Source: Saccharina japonica (taxonomy: Eukaryota > Sar > Phaeophyceae > Laminariales > Laminariaceae). From it: 64,000 nt of DNA. The stretch covers positions 227,240 to 291,239 of the forward strand of contig MEHQ01001881.1 in NCBI GenBank assembly GCA_008828725.1. Direction: 5' to 3'. The notes under the pieces were generated by a model. It saw only the letters and a program-made list of their open reading frames with translations. It made no database searches and had not been told where the DNA came from. Shown in pieces: positions 51,201 through 62,059 of the stretch (positions are counted from its first letter, which is position 1; each line of letters begins with the position of its first letter). The position numbers and the translations under genes were made by a program.

Positions 51201-51450
51201 CCATCCTGCTGTGCTCTTTCTATGAATACTTGATACTAGACTGGAAATTAAATAGCTTCAATTTCGTGAACACGCCGACCTATTTGCATGTTCTCCCAAA
51301 TTGTCAACGAAGGAGCGCGAGGTGGACTTTGAGGAGTTAGACCTTGCAGACTTAACCCCCGCAATATTAGCGGCTCCGCCACCCGTCGCTGAGAACAAGA
51401 GGACCATGATTGCTCATGGATGGATGAAGGTTGTTAGCGAGGACTTGGAG
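45205..51450 (+). CDS. SPAG1: SPAG1-like TPR dynein axonemal assembly factor
   Basis: SPAG1 (DNAAF13) is a cytoplasmic HSP90-linked cochaperone needed to preassemble axonemal dynein arms. Eleven in-phase exons are supported: 45205-45249, 45531-45653, 46407-46502, 48116-48280, 48803-48909, 49037-49118, 49238-49408, 49859-49998, 50167-50341, 50918-51004 and 51313-51450 (443 aa so far). The N-terminus shows MDYDFLDKCTD and KSGEEGHYPQLL, as in SPAG1. Next come SDLHAWEEAIAKL and YDFRAWENYDADEE, matching the RPAP3/SPAG1 W-x-x-x-D boxes. Then three TPRs follow (REHLKGNESFKAKEYDESF, KLYNNRAAAAHKLQRFEQAE, KAWMRRGMVRYSRGKYAGAV). The stop is not certain. Phase-0 candidates at 51967-52020, 52271-52324 and from 52376 to a TGA near 52473 would add a Ser/Asn-rich tail, but they lack recognisable homology. 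Exons 10-11 are also low in conservation. Introns contain several SINE copies. Confidence 0.85.
46010..46335 (-). mobile_element. tRNA-derived SINE, copy 1
   Basis: The minus-strand head GTCGCCCCGGTGGTCTAACT has A-box and B-box (GGGTTCGATTC) motifs. It is followed by a pol III-like T run and a body shared with copy 2 (for example GACCCCGGATCTGAGTTACG, with one change). The copy ends in a poly-A tail, seen as T-rich sequence at 46010-46029. It lies in SPAG1 intron 2, ending 71 bp before exon 3. Confidence 0.85.
47214..47544 (+). mobile_element. tRNA-derived SINE, copy 2
   Basis: The head GTCGCCCCGGTAGACTAGTG with B box GAGTTCAAATCCC is followed by a body matching copy 1 in opposite orientation and a terminal A run. 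It lies in SPAG1 intron 3. The head cannot pair as a full tRNA acceptor stem, so it is a SINE, not a tRNA gene. Confidence 0.85.
48385..48770 (-). repeat. Two tandem tRNA-like units, second SINE-like family
   Basis: On the minus strand the unit at about 48640-48770 reads TATAGCTCAGTAGGTTA (A box) and GGGTTCAAGTCTC (B box). A second copy at about 48385-48490 shares CTATAGCTCAG and the flanking ATCGATCAATTACCCA. Both sit in SPAG1 intron 4 directly upstream of exon 5. The acceptor stem does not close. Confidence 0.55.
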
Positions 51451-52479
51451 GTGAGCAACTGCAGCCGACACAAGCCGCCCGTTATACATTATATGGCATA
51501 CCGACTCTGCTTCTACTGCTACGAGACTGTCATCCCTTCAATACAGTATTTTTGGTGTTGCTTGGTGTGTACGTGGAGTCTCACCGGGCTGTTGTATACC
51601 TGGTGCCACGTTGCACGTTCTACACGCTTTGAAAAGTTGGAGTACCATCGGCATGGCAAGCAAAGCCGTTGATTGACCACGACGGGCTCGCATGGGCTGC
51701 TGATGTATATTGTACGGTATAACCCACGCGTCTCTCACGGGGTTGTCTGTATTCAACACAAGACGATATCAGTCTTCATTCGATGACGAGGTTTGTCACC
51801 AATAATGGAGCCGGGACAATAACTGGATGAAGGTTCTAGAGATGTATGCCAGGTTTTCGCCGAATCATGCGTCAGTAGTACTGTACTCCCCCATCTCTAT
51901 GTTGTTCTGTCAACCCGGGACAACTGTTAGCGAGATATATCGTGCTACCCGTTGTCCAAACCAGAGGAGTTCCCCAGGAGCGAAAATATTCCGTGCTCAC
52001 CAAGAGAAGGCCTTCAAGGTAGCGTTCTATACATACGAGTCTCATGTTTCATGATGTCATGGATGTATCAATGTGTACTTGGTTAGTATCAGTACTCCTT
52101 TGAAGAAAGTCACACTTATATAAAAAAGCTTTGTTCCAGGTATTATTATACATGGTGCTCCTAATAGGCCACTGCACAGGTGTGGCTCGGCTGTGCTTCG
52201 CCTGATGTCCTGTTCCCGATACAGACGGGCCTTCCAGGTATCGCATTTATGTTTCCATATCTCTATACAGGGCCTTTCAAGAAACATCAGAACAGTAGAC
52301 CATCCTGACGAGTCGTTTATGCAGGTACAGTTAGCATGTGAAATATTCGGGCGGGGGAAGGCTGGTTCCACCAGGAACTAAAACATTATTCGAAAAATTC
52401 GGCTCCTCAAACCGACTCGAACACCTCTCACCGGCGAGGCCACGAAGCTTCCCGAAATAACGCTGAGGAATGAAGAAGG

Positions 52480-55400
52480 GAGAAAAAACCTACCCGTCAG
52501 GAGCTCGAGTGACGCCAGTCAAACCGAAGCTATTGCTTTGTTCCCAGAAGGGAGGGCCGGTCGAAACAAACATATCGCTTAACCCTTAACCCTTGGCCGT
52601 ATGATATCATACAATGGATTACAACATCACCCGATTGGCCGTCGATGAAGAAAAGAGATGGAGGGTCGGCAGGGGAAATATCATGGAGAAAAGTGCACGG
52701 TAGACTGTCTAGGGGGAAACGCAGAGGTATGAAGCGTGACAGATGAAGAGCTGACTGATGACCACTAAACCTGACACGTTCAAAAAATCTTAAGCGCGCG
52801 ACAAGCGCGGTGCATACGAATAATAACAAACACATCGAAAAGGATAATCGACCGCTATGGGCCCGAAGCCATTCGACAGAGTGGTTCTAAACGAAGCCGG
52901 TGCAGAAGCAAAAACCGAAGCAAAAGTCAAAATCTAAAATATAAGCATTATTAGGCATAGCGGCTGCGTCAACCCGAACTAAGCATATCGGCGCTGCGAG
53001 ATTGGTCTTCGTGACATGTAGTGCCCTGGCGGACGAACGCGCTACCTGGATGGATTTACAGAGACTAAGAGATTAACAACTACTGGTAGCCCCAGTTGAG
53101 TTCGTGTAACGTGCCGAAGAAAAGGGCAGATACTATTAATAAGAGACTAGCAACCACGGACAGCGCCAGTTGAGTTCGTTTAGCGTGCCGAAAGAAGGGG
53201 AAGCTTGACCAGACGCCTGTGGCCGGTGCGTGTCGGTGTTTGCGCCTAACCACCGCAAACCGTACTGAGACCATATTAACGGATCAAAAGTGAGCCTCGT
53301 TCGGAAGCACAGTCCTGTGACCTGTTGTAGAACGGATTACAATCAGGACGTGGGACGCAACCGATGCTGGGTACCAGGAAACGTTCGTCGATGACACGAG
53401 ATGCTTTCCGTTGTGCAAAGGTAGTCGCATTCGACTGTGTAGACGGTTATTTCAACGGTGTTGGTTGGGAATGCCGACACAACAAAACATATTATTTGTT
53501 GGCGAGAGCGCTGGAGATCTATTTCGGGTTCCCAAGGTGGGCGCAGGAGACCTGCCCAAGACCTGTCCAATAGGTCTACTGTAGTACATGTCGACAATTG
53601 GTTGGGCGTGGGTTTCATGGCGGAGGTGTTGAGCACATGCAACGTCGAACCCGCCGGCACGTGTCTCGTCATGCCGTCGCTCTGGGGGGGCGGTTCAGAG
53701 GGCTTGCAGCATGCCGCGGGGACTCGACGACATGAATCCGTGCCGGTCATGTCCTAAGGAAGGTCCAACTACAGGAGAACTGTGCTGAAATCGGAAGCAC
53801 CTCGCGTGTCGCCAAAAGAGCAGGGGCCGACTTTGAAAAGGTTTTGGAGATTCGCCGAGTAGAGAACAATGTCGATGTCGGTCTTCAGCACCCTCGGTGT
53901 CCGCGACGGATTTCGTTCCGTAGCAGATCGTTGGAATAATGTTGTCTCTACGCCCAATTGCCGGCGCAAACTGGGGAACCAGACGAAGTGCATCGAAAGG
54001 ATGAAATTTCTGTTGCCCGCATGGTACATATGTGAGAGCGCGCTGCTTGCGAATAATGTCGTAGGAACTCTGCTGACGGATCGTCACGGGGTCGCATTAT
54101 GCGAGTAGATCGCGGGACAACTCTGGTAACTGCTGACACTAGCGCAATCGAAAATCGCGAGTGGGAAGCGAGGAAGCCGTGGACCTCGCTAGGAGCGATT
54201 TTGGTAGCAGTTACAGAGAAAACCTAAGCGCAGCGGCTGGATCGGTCGGTGACGAGTATACATCGGTGCTGCCTCGAGGCATGACCGGAAGACGGCCGAC
54301 ACAATTGACACCGATCGCGATGTAGGGTCCGGAAGGAGAATGCGACAAAGTTATCGACCAGCCAACGGGCATCAAAAAGGGTTTCGACTTGGACTTTCAA
54401 AACGTGGCGAAGCCACCATCGAGTGCAGACGATCGTCCCGACCTACCGATAGAACGATTTCAACATGCGAAGGATTTGTGTCACAGGAAGCCGTGCAGTG
54501 GCTCGGCTTTGCCTTAGTGCATGACGCTCCGGCGCTTAATTTAAACAGCGGTCCGTAGATGCTAACCGGCTCGTCATTTCATAGATGAGCAGGCCGTCCT
54601 CTCGACCGATGCGAGCGAGAGAGGAGGACGCGGGATCGGTTTGTGTACTAGGAGCACGATGATGCCGTCGTCGGTGGTATAGAGTGATAACCAAGCCTTG
54701 CCAGCAAGCTCCTGGATCCCCGAGAAGGAGGGGCGCTGGTAAGAATGACAACGCGCCAATATATTTGCCGGGGAGGGTCGGCAGCCATCCGAGAAGGGTA
54801 TAGCGAATTGCATAGCATTGCGAGCGGGCTCTGCCGCTCACCCTCTAAGTGGATGCGTGATTTTCGCGGACTACATGCAGTCTTGTTTGGCGGTAGAGTC
54901 AAAAGGGTCTGGGGCGAGTAAAACGCGGGGAGTGGTGGCAGAGGGAGGCGGAAACCGCAAGTGTATTCCGATGCTTGACGCTGGCGCGGTGGGACAGGAC
55001 ATATACCGTCTCAAGTGCTGCAAGGGTACGAGCGGGACCCGTATCGGCACCCGAAAGCGGTCGCGGCCGAGGAAAATGCGACGGGGGTTCATCGAGTCTA
55101 AAACAAGGGACCCCACTGGGGCTGCAATCACACTCAACATCGGCCTGGGCGACGCCTATTAGCGGCCGGTGCTCACCGGTGGGTCTAGGTTGAGGTGAGG
55201 TCCGAACATGGCGGCGGCGACAGAGGCGGTGGAAAGGCTCGACTACCAGGAGAAAGGGGCGCGCGCGCGGTGGCATGCGAAGAGCTAGTCGTTGACCGAG
55301 AGAGTTGGGCTAGGTCTAGCGCGGCAGCGTTGACACCGGCGGTACCCGTGTGGCCCACCGGGGGCACGATGAAAATCGCAGCGTACGTGGTGGTGGTGGT

Positions 55401-55988
55401 AGTGGCAGTAGCCAGATATCCCTTTACCCTTTCCCAGTGTTCTAGGCCTGGTTCACTAGAAACAGACAATTAGTAGTATACTTGGTGTAATATAGAAGTG
55501 TGTATTACGATTTTTGAGGCTCTTTGTGCTTTTGACGTGTGTTTTTTTAGGGATCCAAGCTAGTTGCGTGACCACAATCGCTTGAAGGAACGAGAAAGAG
55601 GGGGCATGGACATGGCCGCGAAACGTTCCGACCAAACAAAACCCGTACCGGTATATTTTATCGTATGTTGTTTTTATACGAACACTGGCATTATACTTAC
55701 ACTGGCTGAGAGAACCAGTAGATGTAAACAGTACTGTTCTCAAGAACGCTACGTACGCTTCCAGACGTTCAACATCGAACAGCTTCTATTGATAGGTACC
55801 AGATACCAGGTATGGTATATTATAACGCATGCCAATAAAATGCAAAACCTCGTACCAAAGATGAGCAAAGGAGAGGGGGGAGGCCGGGAGAGACGAGGAA
55901 GCTACTCGTTAGTATGATACTATGGACGAGTGCTTGTCTCCCGCTACCAACCCAGACCCTTATTTGCTCCGCGTTGAAATGGGCAGTC
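52480..55988. other. Stretch without a recognised gene
   Basis: I looked at both strands and found only open frames of under about 140 codons with no family motif. Base composition is coding-like around 53.4-55.4 kb, so a decayed mobile element is possible. No terminal repeats or conserved polymerase or integrase residues were seen. Confidence 0.4.
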
Positions 55989-56607
55989 TGTTAACGGTGT
56001 GACCGCATGTGACAGTGTGGTGGACGTGCTAGTCCAGAGGCTTGGCGCGAGCCGCTGTGAGGCGTGCTCGTCAGCTTCGCTCAGAAGAAATGTATGATGA
56101 TGTTGAAAAGGTGGCGCTCTCGGGGCCAAGGTGGAAGAAGACAAAAGAAAAGATCAGACAGAGCTGAGAAGATGGGTTGTGAGCTAGGGGGGCGCAACCA
56201 GCCTCGACACGCTCGGCTCTACGGCTAGATGTACTCTATCGGGTGGTTGTACACACCGACCCACAGTAACGTTCCTTGGATGCTTACTCGTGACCGTTCC
56301 ACGCACTACGTACTGTTCTCAAGAATGCTACGAACAGTGTCTAGATACCCCGCATATTTTCTCAGAATGTTCCTTTTCATATTCCGCCGCATATCCATGG
56401 CTGTACTGATACTGATACCAAGTACTATTCGTACGTACATGACGGAGTACGCCCTTACTTCAATAGCACGCTATGCTACTGAGTTAGATAGATAGGCTGG
56501 TGCATACACCTACTATTATACCTGCTACTATGATACGACATTGTTCCCGATCAGCGACTTAGTAGGTTACTGGTTACTGCTGCTGTAGCATAGTACCTAC
56601 ATCAACA
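55989..56607 (-). repeat. 3' LTR of the gag-only element
   Basis: A 619-bp terminal repeat, TG...CA bounded. It is downstream relative to gag and has diverged from its partner mainly in the 56280-56560 part. Confidence 0.9.
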
Positions 56608-57419
56608 CGACCCCTCGATGTCGGTAACAAAGTCTAATCACTGTTAGCCATCGAAACTGGTTACTCAGTCAACTTGGTCTAACGTAACGTATACTCGTGC
56701 TTGATACTTACGGCAACTGCCTATGCACGTCATATATACGGTAGCATACTTACCATAAAGTTGTTATCTCGACAACTCCCACTGTTGTTACTTCGTGTAC
56801 TTTACTTGTCTGCATATTTACGTGTGGTATCCGTTGATACGTCGCAACAAAGGTTCATTACTCCTTTGCCGCGCCGCAACAACATCAACCGTTCCTGCTT
56901 CGCTTACGACGGGTGATCAATCCTTCTACAGCTAACGCAACAACTACTACGCGTAACCTGGCAACGTAAAGGCATAGTGTTGTGACAGGTTTGAAGCATG
57001 GGCGAGCGTACAAACCGTGTACATTCACAGACAAGCCTTAGAACCCGCGCGGGTCTAACTATACATATACCAGACAGACATACTCGATACGATATTACTC
57101 CGTACGTTTAATACTACGACACCGTTATCGGCCGTATGTTTTACATTTGAAAGGATACCAGTCGGACAGCAGTCTTTACCTATCACACTTTTGCTTCTGA
57201 AACACACTCCATACTGCCATGGTATTGTACTGCCCAAAGGGTGGATGAACAGTTGAAAACAGGCTTGTGTCAAAGAGAGGCAAAATGTATTACTGCAAAA
57301 ATTCTCAACTGGATCTCAAGCAAAAAACATAATTTCAATGATCAGTTTGTTGACCAAGAAACATAACTACTAACAGGCTACCACGCTTCTGCCCGCCCCG
57401 TACTAAGAAGACGTGTGGC

Positions 57420-57870
57420 ACTGCTATAAAACAAATCTTGCCATTTAAGCTGGTGCGACCCCAGGCGATGAAGATGTCCTCCTCCCGGCGGTCCAGATGG
57501 TGATGGTGCAGCGGCTCCGGATAACGATGTCCCAGCAGCCCCAACGATGATGACGTCCAACGACTCCAGAAGCGATATTCCAGCAGCCCTGAATCGATGA
57601 TGATGCGGTAATCCCAGAAGACGTTCTCCCCCGGTGATTCCATAATAGTTGATGCTGTGGACCGATCCCGAAAGACGTCTCTCCGGCGACCCCACGATAA
57701 TTATGCGGCGATTCCGGAAACGACGTTCCGGTCAATCCCACGATGTGCGACCCCGGGCGATGCGATGCTCCAGCGGTCCACGATGATGCTGATGATAATG
57801 ATGACGGTGGCGACCCCAGGCAATGATGATGTTGCTCCAGCGATCCCAGTCAATGATACTCCTTGCTGCG
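57420..57870. repeat. Degenerate GATGATG/GGCGACCCC repeats after gag
   Basis: Irregular repeats built on CGACCCCAGGC, GATGATG and CCAGCGAT/CCGGCGAC fill the region just after the gag stop, where pol would be expected. They give no conserved protein in any frame. Confidence 0.6.
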
Positions 57871-57886
57871 GGGAATAAAGTGCCTC

Positions 57887-59029
57887 TTAGAACTGGAAGC
57901 CGCCGTCGAAGTTGTCGTCGAAGTCGTCGTCGAAGTTGATGGCCAGCTTGTCGTCGTTCTCAGAGGGAAGGGAGTGGGCGCCGAAGACAGCAGCAGAAAA
58001 CACCCCACCGTCCTTCGGGCGCGACGCTCCTTGCTTGTAGCAGTCTGCGTCGTTGTGCGAAGTGGTCTTGTGAAGCGAGCACCACTTCTTCGTAGTGTCC
58101 CTTGCCGATCCTCCAGACTTCCTGCATTTCCCCGTAGAACCGTTGTTCCGCTTGTCGTTGGTCTTGCCGGGCACGGCACAGCCGCTCTTGTAGTGCCCCT
58201 CTTTACCGCAGTTGTGGCAGATGATGTTGTTGGGGTCAGCTGCTGACTCCACCGACATGGCCACGCCACGTCCAGCGATACCCCCGCCCCTGCCCTTGTT
58301 GCGCGACAGATCATCCAGGTACAGATGGCGCATAGTGGCCTGAATCTTCGGCAGATCAAATTCAAGGTCCTTGTAGGTAGTCAGCTTGATGTCCCTGTAC
58401 TTGTCCGGGAGGCCTTGCACGATGATGTCCTTGAAGCGCCGCTCAGTAACGGGTTCTTTCACCGCCGCCAGCCGACTGCGCAGACGTTTGGCCTGCATTA
58501 TGTAGTGATCCGGATCTTCATCCGGCTCCATAGTTGTGGCCCCGAACGCCGCCTGCAATGCGCGAATGGTCTCGTTAGTGACCCTGAGATACTTGTCCTC
58601 CAGTTCCTTAATCGCCCTCTGGCCATCTCCACGAGTCCCACGTTCGTCATGTGCGTGCATAGCCACCAAGAAACCCGCTGCCTTGTCCGTGACTAGGTAC
58701 AGGATCGCATATAGATCCTGGTTGGCACGGTCGAACACAGCCTGGCGCTGTTGAACGGTCCTTCCAGGAGTGTCCAGCAACCCGGGTGTGAACAGCGGTG
58801 CAGGCGAAATAACTTGCCCCGATTCTGCCCCGTCCGTACCCGCAGTGTCTGTTTCCTCTGTAGGCCTGCTCTGTCCTTCCATCATGGCAAAGATGTCCGG
58901 GCGTTGCGTACTGAGTATGAAGCCTGTCTTCTTATGCCACTCGCTGAAGTCCTCGGGTTTCTCGCCGTTAAACGGCTTGATTCCTCTCATGACGTTGATG
59001 AGGTTGCCGGTGATGGTGGGGTCTCCCAT
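57887..59029 (-). CDS. Copia-type Gag protein
   Basis: An uninterrupted 380-residue frame encoding the capsid-nucleocapsid protein of the LTR element. The middle (about residues 110-235) matches the copia-type gag/UBN2 pattern, with DLYAILYLVTDKAAG, LEDKYLRVTNETIRALQ and IIVQGLPDKYRDIKL. A zinc knuckle CHNCGKEGHYKSGC (C-x2-C-x4-H-x4-C) lies near residue 270. A second cysteine-histidine cluster, WCSLHKTTSHNDADC, follows near 318, as is common in copia gags before the protease. Here the frame ends in a short Asp/Phe-rich tail (DDDFDDNFDGGFQF) and a stop instead of continuing into pol. The frame has no stops or frameshifts, so it may still be expressed. Confidence 0.92.
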   Translation of the reverse strand: MGDPTITGNLINVMRGIKPFNGEKPEDFSEWHKKTGFILSTQRPDIFAMMEGQSRPTEETDTAGTDGAESGQVISPAPLFTPGLLDTPGRTVQQRQAVFDRANQDLYAILYLVTDKAAGFLVAMHAHDERGTRGDGQRAIKELEDKYLRVTNETIRALQAAFGATTMEPDEDPDHYIMQAKRLRSRLAAVKEPVTERRFKDIIVQGLPDKYRDIKLTTYKDLEFDLPKIQATMRHLYLDDLSRNKGRGGGIAGRGVAMSVESAADPNNIICHNCGKEGHYKSGCAVPGKTNDKRNNGSTGKCRKSGGSARDTTKKWCSLHKTTSHNDADCYKQGASRPKDGGVFSAAVFGAHSLPSENDDKLAINFDDDFDDNFDGGFQF

Positions 59030-59380
59030 ACTCGCAGTCCGTCGTAGATATGTAGATATGTAGAGGATGCAGTAGTACGACGCCTCCGAGAAGATTACAA
59101 GCAGGTCCCTGTAGAAGAATGAGTATGATACGTAGCAGCGCAGCAGCTCCAGATGATGGTGATCTTGGCAGCTCTGCCGGAATGTTGACGTTGTTCTTCG
59201 TAGCAGCAGTTGATCCCAGATAGATGACGATGATCTTCCTAGCGATGCGGAGTAACTCGCTGCTACTGTACGTACGAGTACGAGTACGTAGCAACTCGGA
59301 CCTCAGGTGTAGTCGTTACTTGACGTACCTGATGGGCCGCAGCTCTACGCGAAGCGCCAAACACGTCGAGGCTCATAACC

Positions 59381-60008
59381 TGTTAACGGTGTGACCGCAT
59401 GTGACAGTGTGGTGGACGTGCTAGTCCAGAGGCTTGGCGCGAGCCGCTGTGAGGCGTGCTCGTCAGCTTCGCTCAGAAGAAATGTATGATGATGTTGAAA
59501 AGGTGGCGCTCTCGGGGCCAAGGTGAAAGAAGACAAAAGAAAAGATCAGACAGAGCTGAGAAGATGGGTTGTGAGCTAGGGGGGCGCAACCAGCCTCGAC
59601 ACGCTCGGCTCTACGGCTAGATGTACTCTATCGGGTGGTTGTACACACCGACCCACAGTAACGTTCCTCGGATGCTCGCTCGTGACCGTTCCATCGCACT
59701 ACGCTACGTGTTCTCAAGAACGTGCTTCAGACGAACGTCAAGTGTCTAGATGACCCCGCATATTTTCTTAGAGTGTTCCTTTGTATTTCCGCCGCGTATC
59801 CATTGCTGTACTGATACCAAGTACTATATCTGTCGTACATGACTGGAGTACCCCTTACTTCAATAGCACCCTATGCTACTGAGTTAGATAGATAGGCTGG
59901 TAGCATCACCTACTATTCATACCTGCTACTATGATACGACGATTGTTCCCGATCAGCACTCAGTAGGCTACTGGTTACTGCTGCTGTAGCATAGTACCTA
60001 CATCAACA
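59381..60008 (-). repeat. 5' LTR of the gag-only element
   Basis: A 628-bp terminal repeat upstream of gag on the minus strand. It ends (minus strand) CCGTTAACA and is followed directly by the possible primer binding site. Confidence 0.9.
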
Positions 60009-61130
60009 CAGTCAAGCGAACATGCACCAAAAAACCACCTAAAAAATTACCTCCGGCAGAGCCCCCTCATTATTAGCTGCCGGGGGGGGGGGGGGTGGGT
60101 TGCGGCTTCACCGCGAACTGCGACTTCGCCGAGCGGTGGCTTCGCCGCCGCGATATACTGCGGGAATGTAGTATGCTGGCTGCTGATTTGTACACTATAT
60201 GTACTTGCACAGCAGTATTGTACTGGCCGCACCAGCCAGTGCCCAACCCCACGTAAAAAACACGGGCACATATATACCTGGTACCAGGTATAATTATACC
60301 ACCAAAATCACCAACACCACTACCATGAAAAAAGAAAAAAATACTACTGCTGTAATACTCGTAATACCACGCACTTACTGTTTTGTAGTATAGGCGCGCT
60401 TTCATCCCTCCTTCCCGCGCATACAGCAGTATACATACAACACGTGCTCGTCGATTGCAAGCGCAAACAAACATATTACATGTCTGGCATGTATGTAACA
60501 GAGTCCACCCGCCACTGATAGGCAATTTCATCGATTGTCGTAGTACATAGTATGAAGTGATGAGTGAAAACAACACTGAATGGTATATACGCGGGGGGGT
60601 AAAAAAGTACCGGTATACCATTTATTTGTGCCCCCTATTTCACCCTATAGTTATAGCGCGCAGAGGGGTTGCTCTGCACGCGGGTCCCAGTGACACTTCG
60701 CCACCATCGTATCGATATAATCGTTTGACGCGCTTACAGCAGTACGAGTACGCACTACTGTATTGTGCAGCACGAGTACTGCTGTACTGAATAAATTATT
60801 ATCACGTATCCGTACTTTTTCATGATCGACGGCCACAGCGATGATGCTGCTACGACGTACTGCACTACTACTGTGTGTCGTCTGTGTGTCAGTGGGTCTA
60901 CCCCCATTCATCCTGCTGCAAAATGATTTGTACTCGAAGAACAAGAACTAGTGTTGTGCATGTCTGCACTGCTGTGCTGAATCCTTTGCTGCTGCTTACT
61001 TACTATTAATACGCGAATAACACGTCTGACGACGCACTCCGCTACTTGGCGCTTCTATCGCATCGATATAACCCATATAGTAGTACGTAGTAGTAGAAAG
61101 ATACAACAATCCTTTTGACTCGCACACGGG

Positions 61131-61190
61131 GTTTGCCGGCTGGGCGGGGAGCGGGTCGGGGCGCTGCCCCCACCCGCTCCCCGCCGCAAA
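61131..61190. repeat. GC-rich hairpin 1
   Basis: GGCGGGGAGCGGGT and its complement ACCCGCTCCCCGCC flank a short GC-rich loop, preceded by TTTGCCGGCTG. A sister hairpin lies about 760 bp downstream. Confidence 0.75.
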
Positions 61191-61889
61191 GTCTGTGATG
61201 TGTGGCGACAAGAATACTCTTATTTTTGCACTTGACGGGCTGTACGAATAATACGTACGTACTGCATTCAGTTCGCCCTCAATCGCATCAATCGTAAATA
61301 TTCCATTCCGTGCGTGTCCGTACGAGTACGAGTACCATACAGTACCGGCCCGCTCATAAGAAACCAGAAATCGGGCTTAGGCTGACTTTCTTATTTTAGA
61401 AAGGGGTGTGTCCCACACTAACTTCAGTATAATATATGTCGACTTTCTGATTTTCCCCGTAATGTTTAGGCCGAGTTTCTTGTGGGGCGTTTTCTTATGA
61501 GAGGGCCGGTAGTGTATGTGTTAGTGTGCAAGCTAAGTCAATTTAGTACAACAGCAACACCCGCAACTATATTAAAAAAAAAAATAAAAACAACAGCTGT
61601 GAGCTCGAGGATTTCGTCGAAGCGGCATGTGATGTCGAGCGGCGTAACTTGTTGTGTCGTTTCATTTGGCGTTACATTTCGCACGAACATCATGGATCAT
61701 GGACCATGGACCATGGATCATGGATCATGAAATCGTGGATCGACTCGGACTCTCTCCCAAGGCATGGGCCATGGGCCATAGAAATCATGACGATTGATTG
61801 TGTGCTTCGGATCACACACCCGAACGCCGTCTGGCCCACTCCGCTTCCTGGCAATTCGATTCAAACAATAGTCCGCGGACGCGCATACA

Positions 61890-61955
61890 CAGGGTTGCCA
61901 GCTGGGCGGGGCACGGGGGTCGGGGCTGCGCCCCGACCCGCTGCCCGCCGCCTCG
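61890..61955. repeat. GC-rich hairpin 2
   Basis: CGGGGTCGGGG/CCCCGACCCG-type arms, preceded by GTTGCCAGCTGGGCGGGG, resemble hairpin 1 in layout and flanks but differ in sequence. Confidence 0.7.
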
Positions 61956-62059
61956 CCTGTGAAGTATTATGTATTGTTGTAGCTTGTACGAGCTATGCCT
62001 GGTATTCATCATTGTACATACAGCAGCTTTTTAATGCTGCCTTGGCGTCCTCCATGTAT

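Larger units (their letters stand above)
55989..60008 (-). mobile_element. Gag-only copia-type LTR retrotransposon (TR-GAG-like)
   Basis: Two direct repeats, 55989-56607 (619 bp) and 59381-60008 (628 bp), each start TGTTAACGG and end CATCAACA. The 5-bp flanks are identical, CAGTC at 55984-55988 and 60009-60013, marking an intact insertion. The element reads leftward. After the upstream LTR comes GGTTATGAGCC, a possible primer binding site resembling the initiator-Met type. A short GAGGGG purine tract precedes the downstream LTR. The interior is only about 2.8 kb and encodes a single gag frame. No protease, integrase, reverse transcriptase or RNase H is present, so it would depend on a partner. 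The LTRs differ by several substitutions and indels, so it is not very young. Confidence 0.92.
60014..62000. other. Repeat-rich stretch without a gene
   Basis: No gene recognised on either strand. It contains a run of 13 G (60082-60094), a TACCTGGTACCAGGTA palindrome at 60275-60290, and two GC-rich hairpins (61131-61190 and 61890-61955). Confidence 0.5.

Noticed and set aside
51967-52480. Terminal exons of the SPAG1-like gene
   Set aside because: Phase-compatible pieces exist, but without conserved residues they could be chance, so they are mentioned in the gene entry only and not called.
52577-52592. Telomere-like TTAACCCTTAACCC
   Set aside because: Only two units, interrupted. It is no telomeric tract.
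53343-55469. Several 70-140 codon frames that might be a decayed retrotransposon
   Set aside because: I found no reverse transcriptase, integrase or RNase H signature and no terminal repeats, so no family call is justified.
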